64,000 nucleotides of DNA, from contig NZ_CP013630.1 in the NCBI RefSeq assembly GCF_001664485.1, forward strand, positions 65,001 through 129,000, given 5' to 3'. The translations under genes and the position numbers were made by a program. Positions 1-9,816 of the stretch are shown piece by piece. This DNA comes from Rhizobium sp. N324. GTDB taxonomy: Bacteria > Pseudomonadota > Alphaproteobacteria > Rhizobiales > Rhizobiaceae. The stretch's first letter is position 1. Each line of letters begins with the position of its first letter. The notes below the pieces were generated by a model that did no database searches, was not told where the DNA came from, and worked only from the letters and a program-made list of their open reading frames with translations.

Positions 1-1841
<1,841 letters not shown>

Positions 1842-1945
1842 CATTGACTGTGCTCATCGAACAAAGTTCGATGATGCTTGAAGACGTGTTCAAATAAACG
1901 ATGTGAAAACATCACCAGCTTCTCAAACATAAGTTGCGCTTTGCC

Positions 1946-2063
1946 GACCTGGTGGTTATGGCGGGGTGGCTGCACCCGTTCCCTTTCCGAACACGGCCGT
2001 GAAACGCCCCTGCGCCCATGGTACTTCGTCTTAAGACGCGGGAGAGTAGGTCGCTGCCAGGTC
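1946..2063 (+). rRNA. rrf: 5S ribosomal RNA
   Basis: A 118-nt segment begins GACCTGGTGG and ends GCCAGGTC, so its ends pair to form the terminal helix. It contains the conserved CCCGTTCCCTTTCCGAACACGG core. It lies about 100 bp after the 23S 3' end and before tRNA-fMet, the normal order in rhizobial rrn operons. Ends are set by the terminal helix. Confidence 0.95.
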
Positions 2064-2124
2064 TGCAAAACGCAACTTCATGATATAAAATCTTCTCATC
2101 ACAGACCAACGGCCCAAAGCCGAT

Positions 2125-2153
2125 CAAAGGGCCGCTCACAAAGCGGCCTTTCG
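2125..2153 (+). terminator. Hairpin after 5S rRNA
   Basis: AAAGG-G-CCGCT and AGCGGCCTTT form a 10-bp stem with one bulged G and a 5-nt loop, about 65 bp downstream of 5S rRNA. It is followed by a short T-containing tail rather than a clean T tract. It may be a terminator, or a processing site, since tRNA-fMet follows. Confidence 0.45.
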
Positions 2154-2166
2154 TGTTAATATATAC

Positions 2167-2184
2167 CGCGGGGTGGAGCAGCCC
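2167..2184 (+). repeat. 18-nt duplicate of the 5' end of tRNA-fMet
   Basis: Positions 2167-2184 are identical to the first 18 nt of the tRNA-fMet gene (2262-2279), covering the acceptor strand and start of the D arm. The rest of the tRNA does not follow; the sequence diverges at once into a short GAAGGC-type hairpin. It looks like a relic of a partial tRNA duplication or rearrangement in the 5S-tRNA spacer. It cannot encode a tRNA. Confidence 0.7.
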
Positions 2185-2261
2185 CCGCCGAACCGCAGAA
2201 GGCAAAGCCTTCGAGGACCGGCAAACAAAAAGTCCGGGCATGCCCAGACAGCTCATCATGG

Positions 2262-2338
<77 letters not shown>

Positions 2339-2350
2339 AACTTTACTTCC

Positions 2351-2380
2351 GCAAAAACCCGCCTCTGGGCGGGTTTTTGC
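2351..2380 (+). terminator. Rho-independent terminator of the rrn operon
   Basis: A 13-bp perfect stem (GCAAAAACCCGCC / GGCGGGTTTTTGC) with a TCTG loop runs into T5, directly after tRNA-fMet. It ends the rrn operon and can also serve transcripts arriving from the opposite strand. Confidence 0.9.
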
Positions 2381-2430
2381 GTTTCTGCACGGTGGTCGGC
2401 AGACAAAACGGGACGCGACGGCGCGACCTG

Positions 2431-5400
2431 TCAGCTCAATTCATTCCGGGTCAGGAATTCTGCTGCCTGCATCGTCTCCAAGGCATTCGCTGTCTCCCTG
2501 AAGTAAGGGAAGCTTTGCCAGAGAGTGCGGTCGCCGACAATATAGCAGCGGCGTTTGGCGCGTGTCAGCGCCACATTCAGGAGGTTCGGCTTCGATGCCG
2601 CCCAGGCTGCCGCCCCGCTATGCTCGGCATCGGCGCCGAGCACCATGAAGACGATGTCTTCCTCCTTGCCTTGGAAGGTATGCACCGTGCCTATCCGCTC
2701 TCGCAGCCACCGTGACAGTTTCGACGGCGAACGCATATTCCCGTGGCGATCGACCCATGACGCATGGGCCAGAGACTGCCTCAGGCTGTTTTTGATCTCC
2801 TTGAAAGGCGAAATGATATAGAGATCCGGCAATGCGCCATCGCGGCGATAGGTGGCAGTGAGGACGCCGACGATGAAGTCTGTCTGTTCGGCAACGGTCT
2901 GCTTGCCCGATACCCGGCCCCTGACGTCGATCCAGGCGCTGTCGCCATAAAATGGCGGTGCGTCGCCGGCCGGGCGTCGACTTTCCAGCCCGAATACCAT
3001 CTTGTTCTGATAGGCGATCCGGTTGGCGAGGCCGAACATCGGATCGATGCAGCGCCGATGCACTCTGAGAGGGCAGCCGATCCAGAGCCCGTCCGCTTCC
3101 TCGCCGGGGACGGTCGTTCCGTAGCGGTTGGCGGCATCGGCGAGCATCTGAACCGACGCCCGGTTCGGCGAATATTGTCCTGCCGCCGTGTGGGGTGAGA
3201 GAGCCGAAATGGCGGTGATCAGCGCGCTGGGAAGGACAAAGACCGGCTCGATCTGCTGGGGATCGCCGATCGCCATGACGCGACGTCCCCGCAGCAGGGC
3301 CCCGACCGCCGCTTGCGGCACTGCCTGACCGGCTTCGTCGATGAAGACCCAGCCGATCGAATCGGCTTCAAGCCCGCGGAACTGCCGGGCGAAGGAGGCG
3401 AATGTCGTCGAGACGATGGGAACGATCATGAAAAGGCTCTGCCAGATCAATGCAATGTTCTGGTCGTCGACGGGACTGTTGTTGGACAGCAGTTTGCTGA
3501 TGGCGACGATGTTTCCGCCAAAACCGCCGCCCTTCTTGCCGACCTCCGCCAGCCATGCTTCATGCAGCGTCAACGCTGCCTCCAGCAATGCCGATCGCAG
3601 GCCTGCGAACTCGTCCTGATGCCAGAGACCGTCGATCTGGAAGCGGTCGGTCTCCAGATCGGCGAGAGACCCGGGCATGGCGGGATGACCGAGAACTTCG
3701 CCCAGACGGTCGAACTCCGCTCTTTTCCTTACCCAGATTTTCTGCCGTGACCGCAGTGCCTGTTCAGCCCGCTCATGTTCTCGCAAAGCCTGTTCCAGCT
3801 GAGGTTCATAGGTTTTCGCAAGATGATGCTCGCAGTCCGCCAGCGCCTTGCGCAAGTCCAGCTGCCGGCGCGCATTGGCGCCGACATCCTGCCGATGCTG
3901 CCGGGCGGGGGTATTGGGCAGCACCCGCTCCCACCAGGCAGGCGCGCTGCGGTCGAGCAGCTGTTCCTCCTCCTTCAGATCCGACAATTCTTGCCCGATC
4001 CGCAGCATCTCGGCCGCCACCATATCGTAGCGCTCCTGCGCGCGCCGAAGTTCGGCGGCGGCTGCCCCGACCCGTTCAAGCGCATCGCTGCAGAACGCAT
4101 CCTGCGAAACCAGGGCGATGTCGTCATGGAGATCGGCATAGCGTGCATATTGACCTATCTTGTCGCGGACCCGCTCGTCGGCGGCACGAAAGGCCGACGA
4201 TGCTTCGACGAAGCTCGGCCCCTCGTAATCGTCTCGCCATTCCCAGATGGTCTGCGGCTTGGCGGCACCGGACCAGCCGGGGTTCGGCCTTTCGGTGATT
4301 TCCATGAAGGCGAAACGTTCCTTGAAGGCCCGCCGGTTCCTGGCATTGCCGAGCGCGCAGGCGATCAGTCCCCATGGCCGATCGCCGTCCGCGAGCTTGA
4401 CGGTGGCGCCATTGTCCTTTTGACAAGCGATCTTGTGCGCGACCGTCTGCAGATATTCGAGTGAAGATGTCCTGGCGATCGAGCTCCGCTTGGGAAGATC
4501 GCGCGAAATATTCTCCACGGCGGCATTGTTGGAGGAGGCGACGGCCATTTCGAAACCAGTAAGAGCCGGGATCAGCGCCGATATGGAGGCGGTGCTGCGG
4601 TCGGCGAAGATGGCGCGGCGCGGCGATCCGTCAAAGGCGTCGCGCGCCGTCTTCAAGGAGGAGAGCACGCGGGCGCGCCGAACGAGGTTGTCCGCGAACA
4701 TGTCGCGAAGCAGGGTCGTCTTTCCCGTCCCCGGTGGGCCGTTGACCGAGAAAAGCCCGGTTTCCGAAAGCTCGCCGAGGGCCGAATTGATGGCGAATTG
4801 CTGCATGAGACTCATCGCGTGATGGGGTTCGCTGAGCCAGCGTCCGCGGTTGAGATTTCCCGGATGCAGGGCCCGGACAATCGCCCGGCGCCCATCCTCC
4901 GAATAGAGGTCGATCCGCTTCTCCGGGGCAAGCGGGGTGAGATATCGCCTGAGCGGCTCGGGAATATCGCCGTGTTTGACATGCATCATCGCCCGCTCGA
5001 TATCCTCGATGAAGAAGCTGTTCAGGATGCCGATCTCGTCCTCGATACTTGCGCTCTCATCCTCCTCATTATCGGCATCCGGCGCATGGCTCTCCTGCTG
5101 CGGCGGCAGCGAGAGGACGTCAGGCCTTTCCGCCCTGTCTTTGTAGCGTATTTCAACGGCGGCGATCGGCTTCTCCTGACGCGAGGCAAAGCCAGCCCAA
5201 TCGCAGAGCAGTTCATGCAGTGTCAGGATTTCGCCGGCATCGAGCGGCTGATCGGCATCGTCGTCCAAGGATGAAGATCTCAGCTGTCGCTGCGCCCGAA
5301 AATTCTGAAGCAATTCCGTCAACTGCCGCTTGCTGTCGGCAAATGCCTGGTGGCTGAGCGCGGCGAGGCCGGATTTGCGCACACGTCCCAGCGCCCATGG

Positions 5401-5883
5401 AAGCGTGGATACGGAAAATGTTTCGAAAATCGGCTGCCCCGAAGGCGCCAGTTGCAAGCTGGCAAAGCAGGTATCGCCATCGAGATCGCCGCGTTCGGCA
5501 TCCTCATACTCGGCGAAATCGGCCGCAACGCTATCGAAGTGCCGGCGGACAGAGGTAATTTCGGACTTGCTGAAAACGCCGAGGAACAGGGTAAAACCCG
5601 TGATCTGCTTCTCCTCGGGGATCGCTGGGCGGCTAAGCGCGGCGCCGTCATCGTCGAGCGTCCTTGCATGCAGCCAGAAGACACTTCGTCCTTCACCTGC
5701 GACGATACGGCTGGAGAGATCGTAGGGAATGAAGAACTCGATCTTGTGCCAGAAATCGAGGATGGCCAGAAGCCGTTCCCTTTCGGCGCCATCTGCATTG
5801 GTCTGCATGAGTTTCCACTGAGGAGTTGCAAAATAGGCTTGCACCCCTTTTAGCAACGAACGGCGCTCAAAATCAAAGACCAC
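2431..5883 (-). CDS. Superfamily 1 (DNA2/NAM7-type) DNA/RNA helicase, AAA family
   Basis: A 1150-aa protein. A Walker A motif (GPPGTGKTT) lies near residue 380, preceded by about 300 residues of unfamiliar N-terminal sequence. A long charged, probably coiled-coil insertion spans roughly residues 580-720. Walker B (FIDEAGQAVPQAA) is near 845, and the C-terminal SF1 motifs (HTFQGKEEDIVF, LNVALTRAK) near 1080-1120. This order, with an insertion between motifs I and II, is typical of the DNA2/NAM7 group. The family unwinds nucleic acids with ATP; the substrate here is unknown. The reading frame opens with GTG at 5883 and no good ribosome binding site, so the start is uncertain. It sits alone beside tRNA-fMet with no nuclease or methylase partner, so a defence role is possible but unsupported. 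Confidence 0.88.
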   Translation of the reverse strand: MVFDFERRSLLKGVQAYFATPQWKLMQTNADGAERERLLAILDFWHKIEFFIPYDLSSRIVAGEGRSVFWLHARTLDDDGAALSRPAIPEEKQITGFTLFLGVFSKSEITSVRRHFDSVAADFAEYEDAERGDLDGDTCFASLQLAPSGQPIFETFSVSTLPWALGRVRKSGLAALSHQAFADSKRQLTELLQNFRAQRQLRSSSLDDDADQPLDAGEILTLHELLCDWAGFASRQEKPIAAVEIRYKDRAERPDVLSLPPQQESHAPDADNEEDESASIEDEIGILNSFFIEDIERAMMHVKHGDIPEPLRRYLTPLAPEKRIDLYSEDGRRAIVRALHPGNLNRGRWLSEPHHAMSLMQQFAINSALGELSETGLFSVNGPPGTGKTTLLRDMFADNLVRRARVLSSLKTARDAFDGSPRRAIFADRSTASISALIPALTGFEMAVASSNNAAVENISRDLPKRSSIARTSSLEYLQTVAHKIACQKDNGATVKLADGDRPWGLIACALGNARNRRAFKERFAFMEITERPNPGWSGAAKPQTIWEWRDDYEGPSFVEASSAFRAADERVRDKIGQYARYADLHDDIALVSQDAFCSDALERVGAAAAELRRAQERYDMVAAEMLRIGQELSDLKEEEQLLDRSAPAWWERVLPNTPARQHRQDVGANARRQLDLRKALADCEHHLAKTYEPQLEQALREHERAEQALRSRQKIWVRKRAEFDRLGEVLGHPAMPGSLADLETDRFQIDGLWHQDEFAGLRSALLEAALTLHEAWLAEVGKKGGGFGGNIVAISKLLSNNSPVDDQNIALIWQSLFMIVPIVSTTFASFARQFRGLEADSIGWVFIDEAGQAVPQAAVGALLRGRRVMAIGDPQQIEPVFVLPSALITAISALSPHTAAGQYSPNRASVQMLADAANRYGTTVPGEEADGLWIGCPLRVHRRCIDPMFGLANRIAYQNKMVFGLESRRPAGDAPPFYGDSAWIDVRGRVSGKQTVAEQTDFIVGVLTATYRRDGALPDLYIISPFKEIKNSLRQSLAHASWVDRHGNMRSPSKLSRWLRERIGTVHTFQGKEEDIVFMVLGADAEHSGAAAWAASKPNLLNVALTRAKRRCYIVGDRTLWQSFPYFRETANALETMQAAEFLTRNELS

Positions 5884-5939
5884 GGCGGTTGCGCGTCCAG
5901 GAGCCGCCCGAACGCATTTCGCCGCCGGCGATGATCTCG

Positions 5940-7586
5940 TCAGTGCAGCCGTGGCCGGCGTCGTTCGCCGAGCAGCCCACCCCGGCTCCAGCGGGCGATG
6001 GTCTCCGGCGCGACATCCGTCTTGTGCGGCTCGGCACGCGCCTGGATAAGTTCGAGGGCGGCAGTTGCCTTGGTGATATAGTCGAGTGCGGCCGGATCGT
6101 CCGAATGGAAGTCCTGGATCGCGGCGAACACGGCCTCCGCCTCGGCCAGTCGTTTGCCGGCCGCAAGAGCGATGCCACGCTTGTACTGCGCCTGGATGAG
6201 ATGCGGCCCGGCCTCGCCGACCCGGCGGAACGTCTCGGCGGCCTGGTCGTATTGATGCAGCGCAAGCTGCGTGTCGCCGAGCCGCATCCGGATCGGCGTC
6301 GGATCGGGTGCTTGCTCGGCGAGCGCCTTATAGGCAGCCAGGGCCTCCGCGAGCTTGCCCCGGTCAAACAGCAGATTGGCGATCCCGAATTCCGCGCCGG
6401 TATGGCCCGGAACCGATTGCAGGACCTGATTGAAGGCGATCTCGGCTTTCCCACGGGCACCGTTCCGGTACATGTCGAGCGCCTGTTCGTAGACGAACCG
6501 AACGCTCCGAGGGTTGAGCGCGCCATGCAGATTATGGCCGTTGCGGGTGCGGAACAGGGTGCAACTGATCCGTCGTTCCTCGACCCCGAACATATATTTA
6601 TAGGGCTCGTTTCCGCGCAGGAAGTCGTAGGTCTTGAAGCCTTGCTCGATCGCCCGCCGGATGCAGTAGCCATGCAGGATGAGACCGGGAGACGGCGTCT
6701 TCCATGTCTCGTCGCGGCCGGTGATATAGAAGAGGATCGCCTTTTTCTGCCGGTCGACGATATTCGCCAGCGCGCCGAGCGGTTGGTCGCCATGCCAGAG
6801 GACCGGCACGTCGAGATTGCCGCTGTTGAAGCAATCCATCAGCATTTCGCGCGTGGTGATGATCAGCCGCTCGGTCCGCTCCGTGCCTTTGCGGGCGCTC
6901 CACTTGGCTCGCCAGAGATTGAAGAGGATGTCCAGGTCGCGCTCGATGGTCTTAGGGTTCGCCATCGTGATCCGGTAGATATCGTCTCCCTCGACCTTGC
7001 GCAGAAACCGCCGGAGCTTCTGGCGCGTCTGGCTGCTCATGCGCTGCTCGAGATAATCGTGGAAGCTTGCCGGCAGGGGAACGATGGGGCAGATTGTATT
7101 GTCGATATTCTCGCTGTTTTTCGGCGAGCTGTCGCGAAACATCACCTCCGGCCCCCGCAGCGCCGCGATCATCTTCTCGCGCCGCCCGGCCGGGCCACAG
7201 AAATATTCGAGCTTCAGGTCCGTCCAGTTCTGATGTTTGATAAACGAGGCAAAGCCGGCAATGGCATGATGCTCATAATCCGGCCTGACGATGAAGCCGG
7301 TGTAATCGGCGGCAAAATTGCCGGCCATGATGATCTCGTCGTAGAATTGCCCGGTCTTCTCGTTCAGATGCGTGATCAGCCGTAAGGGAAAAAAAGCCAC
7401 ATAAGGCGCGTCCGGATCACGCTCGCGAAGCGCGAGTATGAACCAGCGGCGCCGACGGGACAGATAATTCTTCAGCCAGATCCAGGAGAGGAAATGCTGC
7501 GCATCGGGATCGTCCATAAAGACCTGATCCCAATTGTCGCGTAGCGCCTCGAACCCGGCAATGGTGTCGATGATATCTATGCGCAT
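5940..7586 (-). CDS. GNAT/FemAB-like acyltransferase with C-terminal TPR repeats
   Basis: Residues 1 to about 370 resemble the acetyltransferase-6 (BioF2/CelD-like, FemAB-fold) family, with segments such as LEYFCGPAGRREK, RQKLRRFLRKVEG, TRREMLMDCF and YDFLRGNEPYKYMFG. Residues from about 385 to the end form several TPR units (ARGKAEIAFNQVLQ, GKLAEALAAYKALAEQ, YDQAAETFRRVGEAG, KRLAEAEAVFAAIQ). Members of the family transfer acyl or aminoacyl groups, often in envelope polysaccharide loci. ATG 7586 is chosen over the upstream frame start at 7607 because a GGGGGG run lies six bases before it. There is no signal peptide. It lies between the helicase and the type I secretion genes, all on the minus strand, and may modify a surface glycan or the secreted proteins; that is inference. 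Confidence 0.85.
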   Translation of the reverse strand: MRIDIIDTIAGFEALRDNWDQVFMDDPDAQHFLSWIWLKNYLSRRRRWFILALRERDPDAPYVAFFPLRLITHLNEKTGQFYDEIIMAGNFAADYTGFIVRPDYEHHAIAGFASFIKHQNWTDLKLEYFCGPAGRREKMIAALRGPEVMFRDSSPKNSENIDNTICPIVPLPASFHDYLEQRMSSQTRQKLRRFLRKVEGDDIYRITMANPKTIERDLDILFNLWRAKWSARKGTERTERLIITTREMLMDCFNSGNLDVPVLWHGDQPLGALANIVDRQKKAILFYITGRDETWKTPSPGLILHGYCIRRAIEQGFKTYDFLRGNEPYKYMFGVEERRISCTLFRTRNGHNLHGALNPRSVRFVYEQALDMYRNGARGKAEIAFNQVLQSVPGHTGAEFGIANLLFDRGKLAEALAAYKALAEQAPDPTPIRMRLGDTQLALHQYDQAAETFRRVGEAGPHLIQAQYKRGIALAAGKRLAEAEAVFAAIQDFHSDDPAALDYITKATAALELIQARAEPHKTDVAPETIARWSRGGLLGERRRPRLH

Positions 7587-7632
7587 GTCCGCCCCCCAAT
7601 ACCCCATACGTCACTCGGGAGCTTTCATTCTA

Positions 7633-7755
7633 ATGGCAAACACCGATCTTCAAATAAACCGTCAGGATGATTTGAAGCGCTTAAATGTGATTAGTTTTGA
7701 GCCGGCAAATAACCTCAAATCGCAATCTGTTTCTGGTAATAATTCAAAGACATAG
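7633..7755 (+). CDS. Possible 40-aa small protein
   Basis: A 40-codon frame begins ATG GCA AAC ACC in an AT-richer gap between two minus-strand genes. A GGGAG lies about 11 bases upstream, slightly far for an efficient start. The product is polar (rich in N, S, K, Q), with no membrane segment and no recognised motif. It may be chance; it is listed because it is the only frame in this gap with a ribosome binding site. Confidence 0.2.
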   Translation: MANTDLQINRQDDLKRLNVISFEPANNLKSQSVSGNNSKT

Positions 7756-7845
7756 GGCTAGGCGCGCTGCACGCGATGCCGGGCCTCGAGTCCCATCGCC
7801 CGAAAGTGTGCGACGGTCTGGAATGACTCATACAGAAGGATTAGA

Positions 7846-8337
7846 TTAGAGCTCGCCGGAGATCTGCGGGCTCGCATGAATGAAGGCCCAGAGTGCCCGG
7901 CTGATGGCGACGATTTCGGCGATCGACTTCTCCAGAAGGTCGATCTCGCGTGCATCCATCTGCTCGACCTTGCCGTAGCGGATCTCCTTGTCGTCCTCGA
8001 CCAGCCGCATCAGCTGCGTGCTCGAAATCTCCCCCTTCTCGTCGAAGGAATAGATGCAGTGGTTGTACTTGTTGCGGGTCTTGGATTCCTTCTTCAGCCG
8101 CGACATGGCTGAAAGAATTGCCTTGCGGTCGGAAGGCGAGGTCGAGGCGAGTTTGGCAAGCCGTTCGACGAGATCGATCCGTGCCCGTGTCGTATTGAGG
8201 GTCAGGAACACGACGATGGCCGCATCCTTTTCGACCCGCAACAGATGGGCGATGATGTAGATCAGCAGACTTTCGGTATTCGTCCAGACATAGTTCAGGC
8301 GCCCGACCCGCAGCAGGACATCGGACATCGCCGCCAT
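7846..8337 (-). CDS. Conserved hypothetical protein, all-helical
   Basis: A 163-aa soluble protein with predicted helical segments (VGRLNYVWTNTESLLIYIIAHLL, ALWAFIHASPQISGEL) and no recognised domain. ATG 8337 is preferred because GAAAGAAGGG precedes it by about six bases; a longer frame starts upstream at 8400. The N-terminal part resembles small rhizobial hypotheticals in which a tryptophan/asparagine helix is followed by an R-D-L-V-E segment. The upstream leader holds two small hairpins (8352-8382). Function is not known. It lies between the acyltransferase and the type I secretion operon on the same strand. Confidence 0.7.
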   Translation of the reverse strand: MAAMSDVLLRVGRLNYVWTNTESLLIYIIAHLLRVEKDAAIVVFLTLNTTRARIDLVERLAKLASTSPSDRKAILSAMSRLKKESKTRNKYNHCIYSFDEKGEISSTQLMRLVEDDKEIRYGKVEQMDAREIDLLEKSIAEIVAISRALWAFIHASPQISGEL

Positions 8338-8351
8338 GCTCGCCCTTTCTT

Positions 8352-8389
8352 CCCCAAAGGGGATGATCCATCCCGAAGGGATGATACAT
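8352..8389 (-). promoter_or_regulatory. Twin hairpin/direct repeat in a gene leader
   Basis: Two small palindromes, CCCCAAAGGGG (8352-8362) and ATCCCGAAGGGAT (8370-8382), are each followed by a GATGAT(C/A)CAT direct repeat. They lie 15-50 bases upstream of the start codon at 8337, on the transcript of that gene. They could form consecutive stems near the ribosome binding site. No known riboswitch or thermometer class is recognised. Confidence 0.35.
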
Positions 8390-8461
8390 GCCGATGCCAT
8401 ATCAGAACAACGGACAAATCCCCTGTATTTAACGGACCGCCGTCGTTTGCGATCTCCGCGA

Positions 8462-9811
8462 TCAGCGTTCCTTGAAAGCCCGGGACATGCTGTCGGTGAT
8501 CGGTTTGCTGATATATTCGAAGAAGGTCCGTTCCGACGTCTGGATCAGCACTTCGGCCGGCATGCCGGGAACGGGATGGAAATTATGCACCCGCGCAATC
8601 TCGGAGTCCGGTATTTGAACACGCACGATATAGACGTCCTTGACCGAAACCCCCGAATTTTCCTCGATCGAGTCGGCCGAGACGTAGAAGACCTTGCCCT
8701 CCAGGACCGGCGTCGTCCGCCGATTGAGCGCCGTCAGGCGGATCGAGGCCGTTTCTCCCTCCCGCAGTTGGTCGATGGAGGTGCGCAGCACCTGCGCTTC
8801 CAGGATCAGCGGCACATGTGCCGGCAGGATCTCCATGATCGGCTTGCCCGTGGTGATGACACCGCCGGCGGTGTGGAAATAAGAGCGCACCACCGTGCCC
8901 GTCACCGGTGAGCGAATGGTGGTGCGCTCCAGCACGCCGGCAGCCTCACGCATCTGCTGGCGCACGCTGTCCAGATCGGATTCGGCGGTTTCGAGCGCAT
9001 CGAGCGCCGCCTGCTTGTTGGAATTGACGGCGATGATGGCTTCCTGGCGGAATTTGGCAACCTCCGCCTCGCTCTCGTTGAGTTCGCCGTTCAGGCGAGA
9101 AATGTCGCCCATCGCATCGGCGATCGCCCGCTCGATCGCCAGCAGATCGGTCTTGCGCATATAGCCGACCTTGACCAGCCGGGCCTTGGAATCGCGTTCC
9201 TCGGTCAGCAGCGCCATTTGCCTTTCAAAGGATTCTCGTTGGCCCTTATAGCCGGCGAAACGGTATTCCAGCGACTTGATGTTCTTCTCGATCAGGTTGA
9301 GCTGCTCTTCGAGTTTGATCTGCTTGCTGTGGAAGACGACGTTCTGGCTCTGGATGATCGCGTTGATGTCGGGGTCGCCCGCCTCCTTCGTCACGATATC
9401 GGGAAACTGGAATTCGCGCAGGCCCTGTGCTTCGGCGCGCAGCCTTGCGACGACGGCTTCCAGGCGCAGGCGGCGAAGCTGCAGCATCCGTTCGTTCGAG
9501 CGGGATGCGGTGGTGTCGAGGGTCAGCAGGACATCGCCTTCCTTCACCGTGTCGCCTTCGCTGACGCGCATTTCCCTGATGATGCCGCCTTCCAGATGTT
9601 GGATGATCTTGTTCTTACCGGTTGCCACGAAGCTCCCCTGCGCGATGACGGCGGAGGCGAGCGGGGCGGTCGCAGCCCAGTAGCCGAAGCCTCCGAACGA
9701 GGTGAAAAGAACCGTCAGGCCGACGATGCTGTGCATCCGGATCGAGCGCGGCACGTCGCTATACCATTCGAGCTGGGCTGGACCGGCCGTCTCCTGATTT
9801 TTCCGTCCCAT
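8462..9811 (-). CDS. Type I secretion periplasmic adaptor (HlyD/PrsE family)
   Basis: About 449 aa. A cytoplasmic N-terminus precedes one membrane segment (IVGLTVLFTSFGGFGYWAATAPLA, near residues 25-50). Then come a barrel-sandwich half (GTVVR/IIQHLEGGIIREMRVSEGDTV), a long alpha-helical hairpin (about 95-280), and the second half ending PVPGMPAEVLIQTSERTFFEYISKPITDSM. This is the standard HlyD-type adaptor that bridges an inner-membrane ABC exporter to a TolC-like outer-membrane channel. ATG 9811 is preceded by AAGGGTG. A GTG at 9820 overlapping the exporter stop (GTGA) is the alternative start. It is the last gene of the secretion operon; no TolC gene is present nearby. Confidence 0.93.
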   Translation of the reverse strand: MGRKNQETAGPAQLEWYSDVPRSIRMHSIVGLTVLFTSFGGFGYWAATAPLASAVIAQGSFVATGKNKIIQHLEGGIIREMRVSEGDTVKEGDVLLTLDTTASRSNERMLQLRRLRLEAVVARLRAEAQGLREFQFPDIVTKEAGDPDINAIIQSQNVVFHSKQIKLEEQLNLIEKNIKSLEYRFAGYKGQRESFERQMALLTEERDSKARLVKVGYMRKTDLLAIERAIADAMGDISRLNGELNESEAEVAKFRQEAIIAVNSNKQAALDALETAESDLDSVRQQMREAAGVLERTTIRSPVTGTVVRSYFHTAGGVITTGKPIMEILPAHVPLILEAQVLRTSIDQLREGETASIRLTALNRRTTPVLEGKVFYVSADSIEENSGVSVKDVYIVRVQIPDSEIARVHNFHPVPGMPAEVLIQTSERTFFEYISKPITDSMSRAFKER

Positions 9812-9816
9812 GTCGG

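Noticed and set aside
3775..4464. 229-aa plus-strand frame in the helicase gene
   Set aside because: Shadow on the opposite strand with no conserved domain or binding site.
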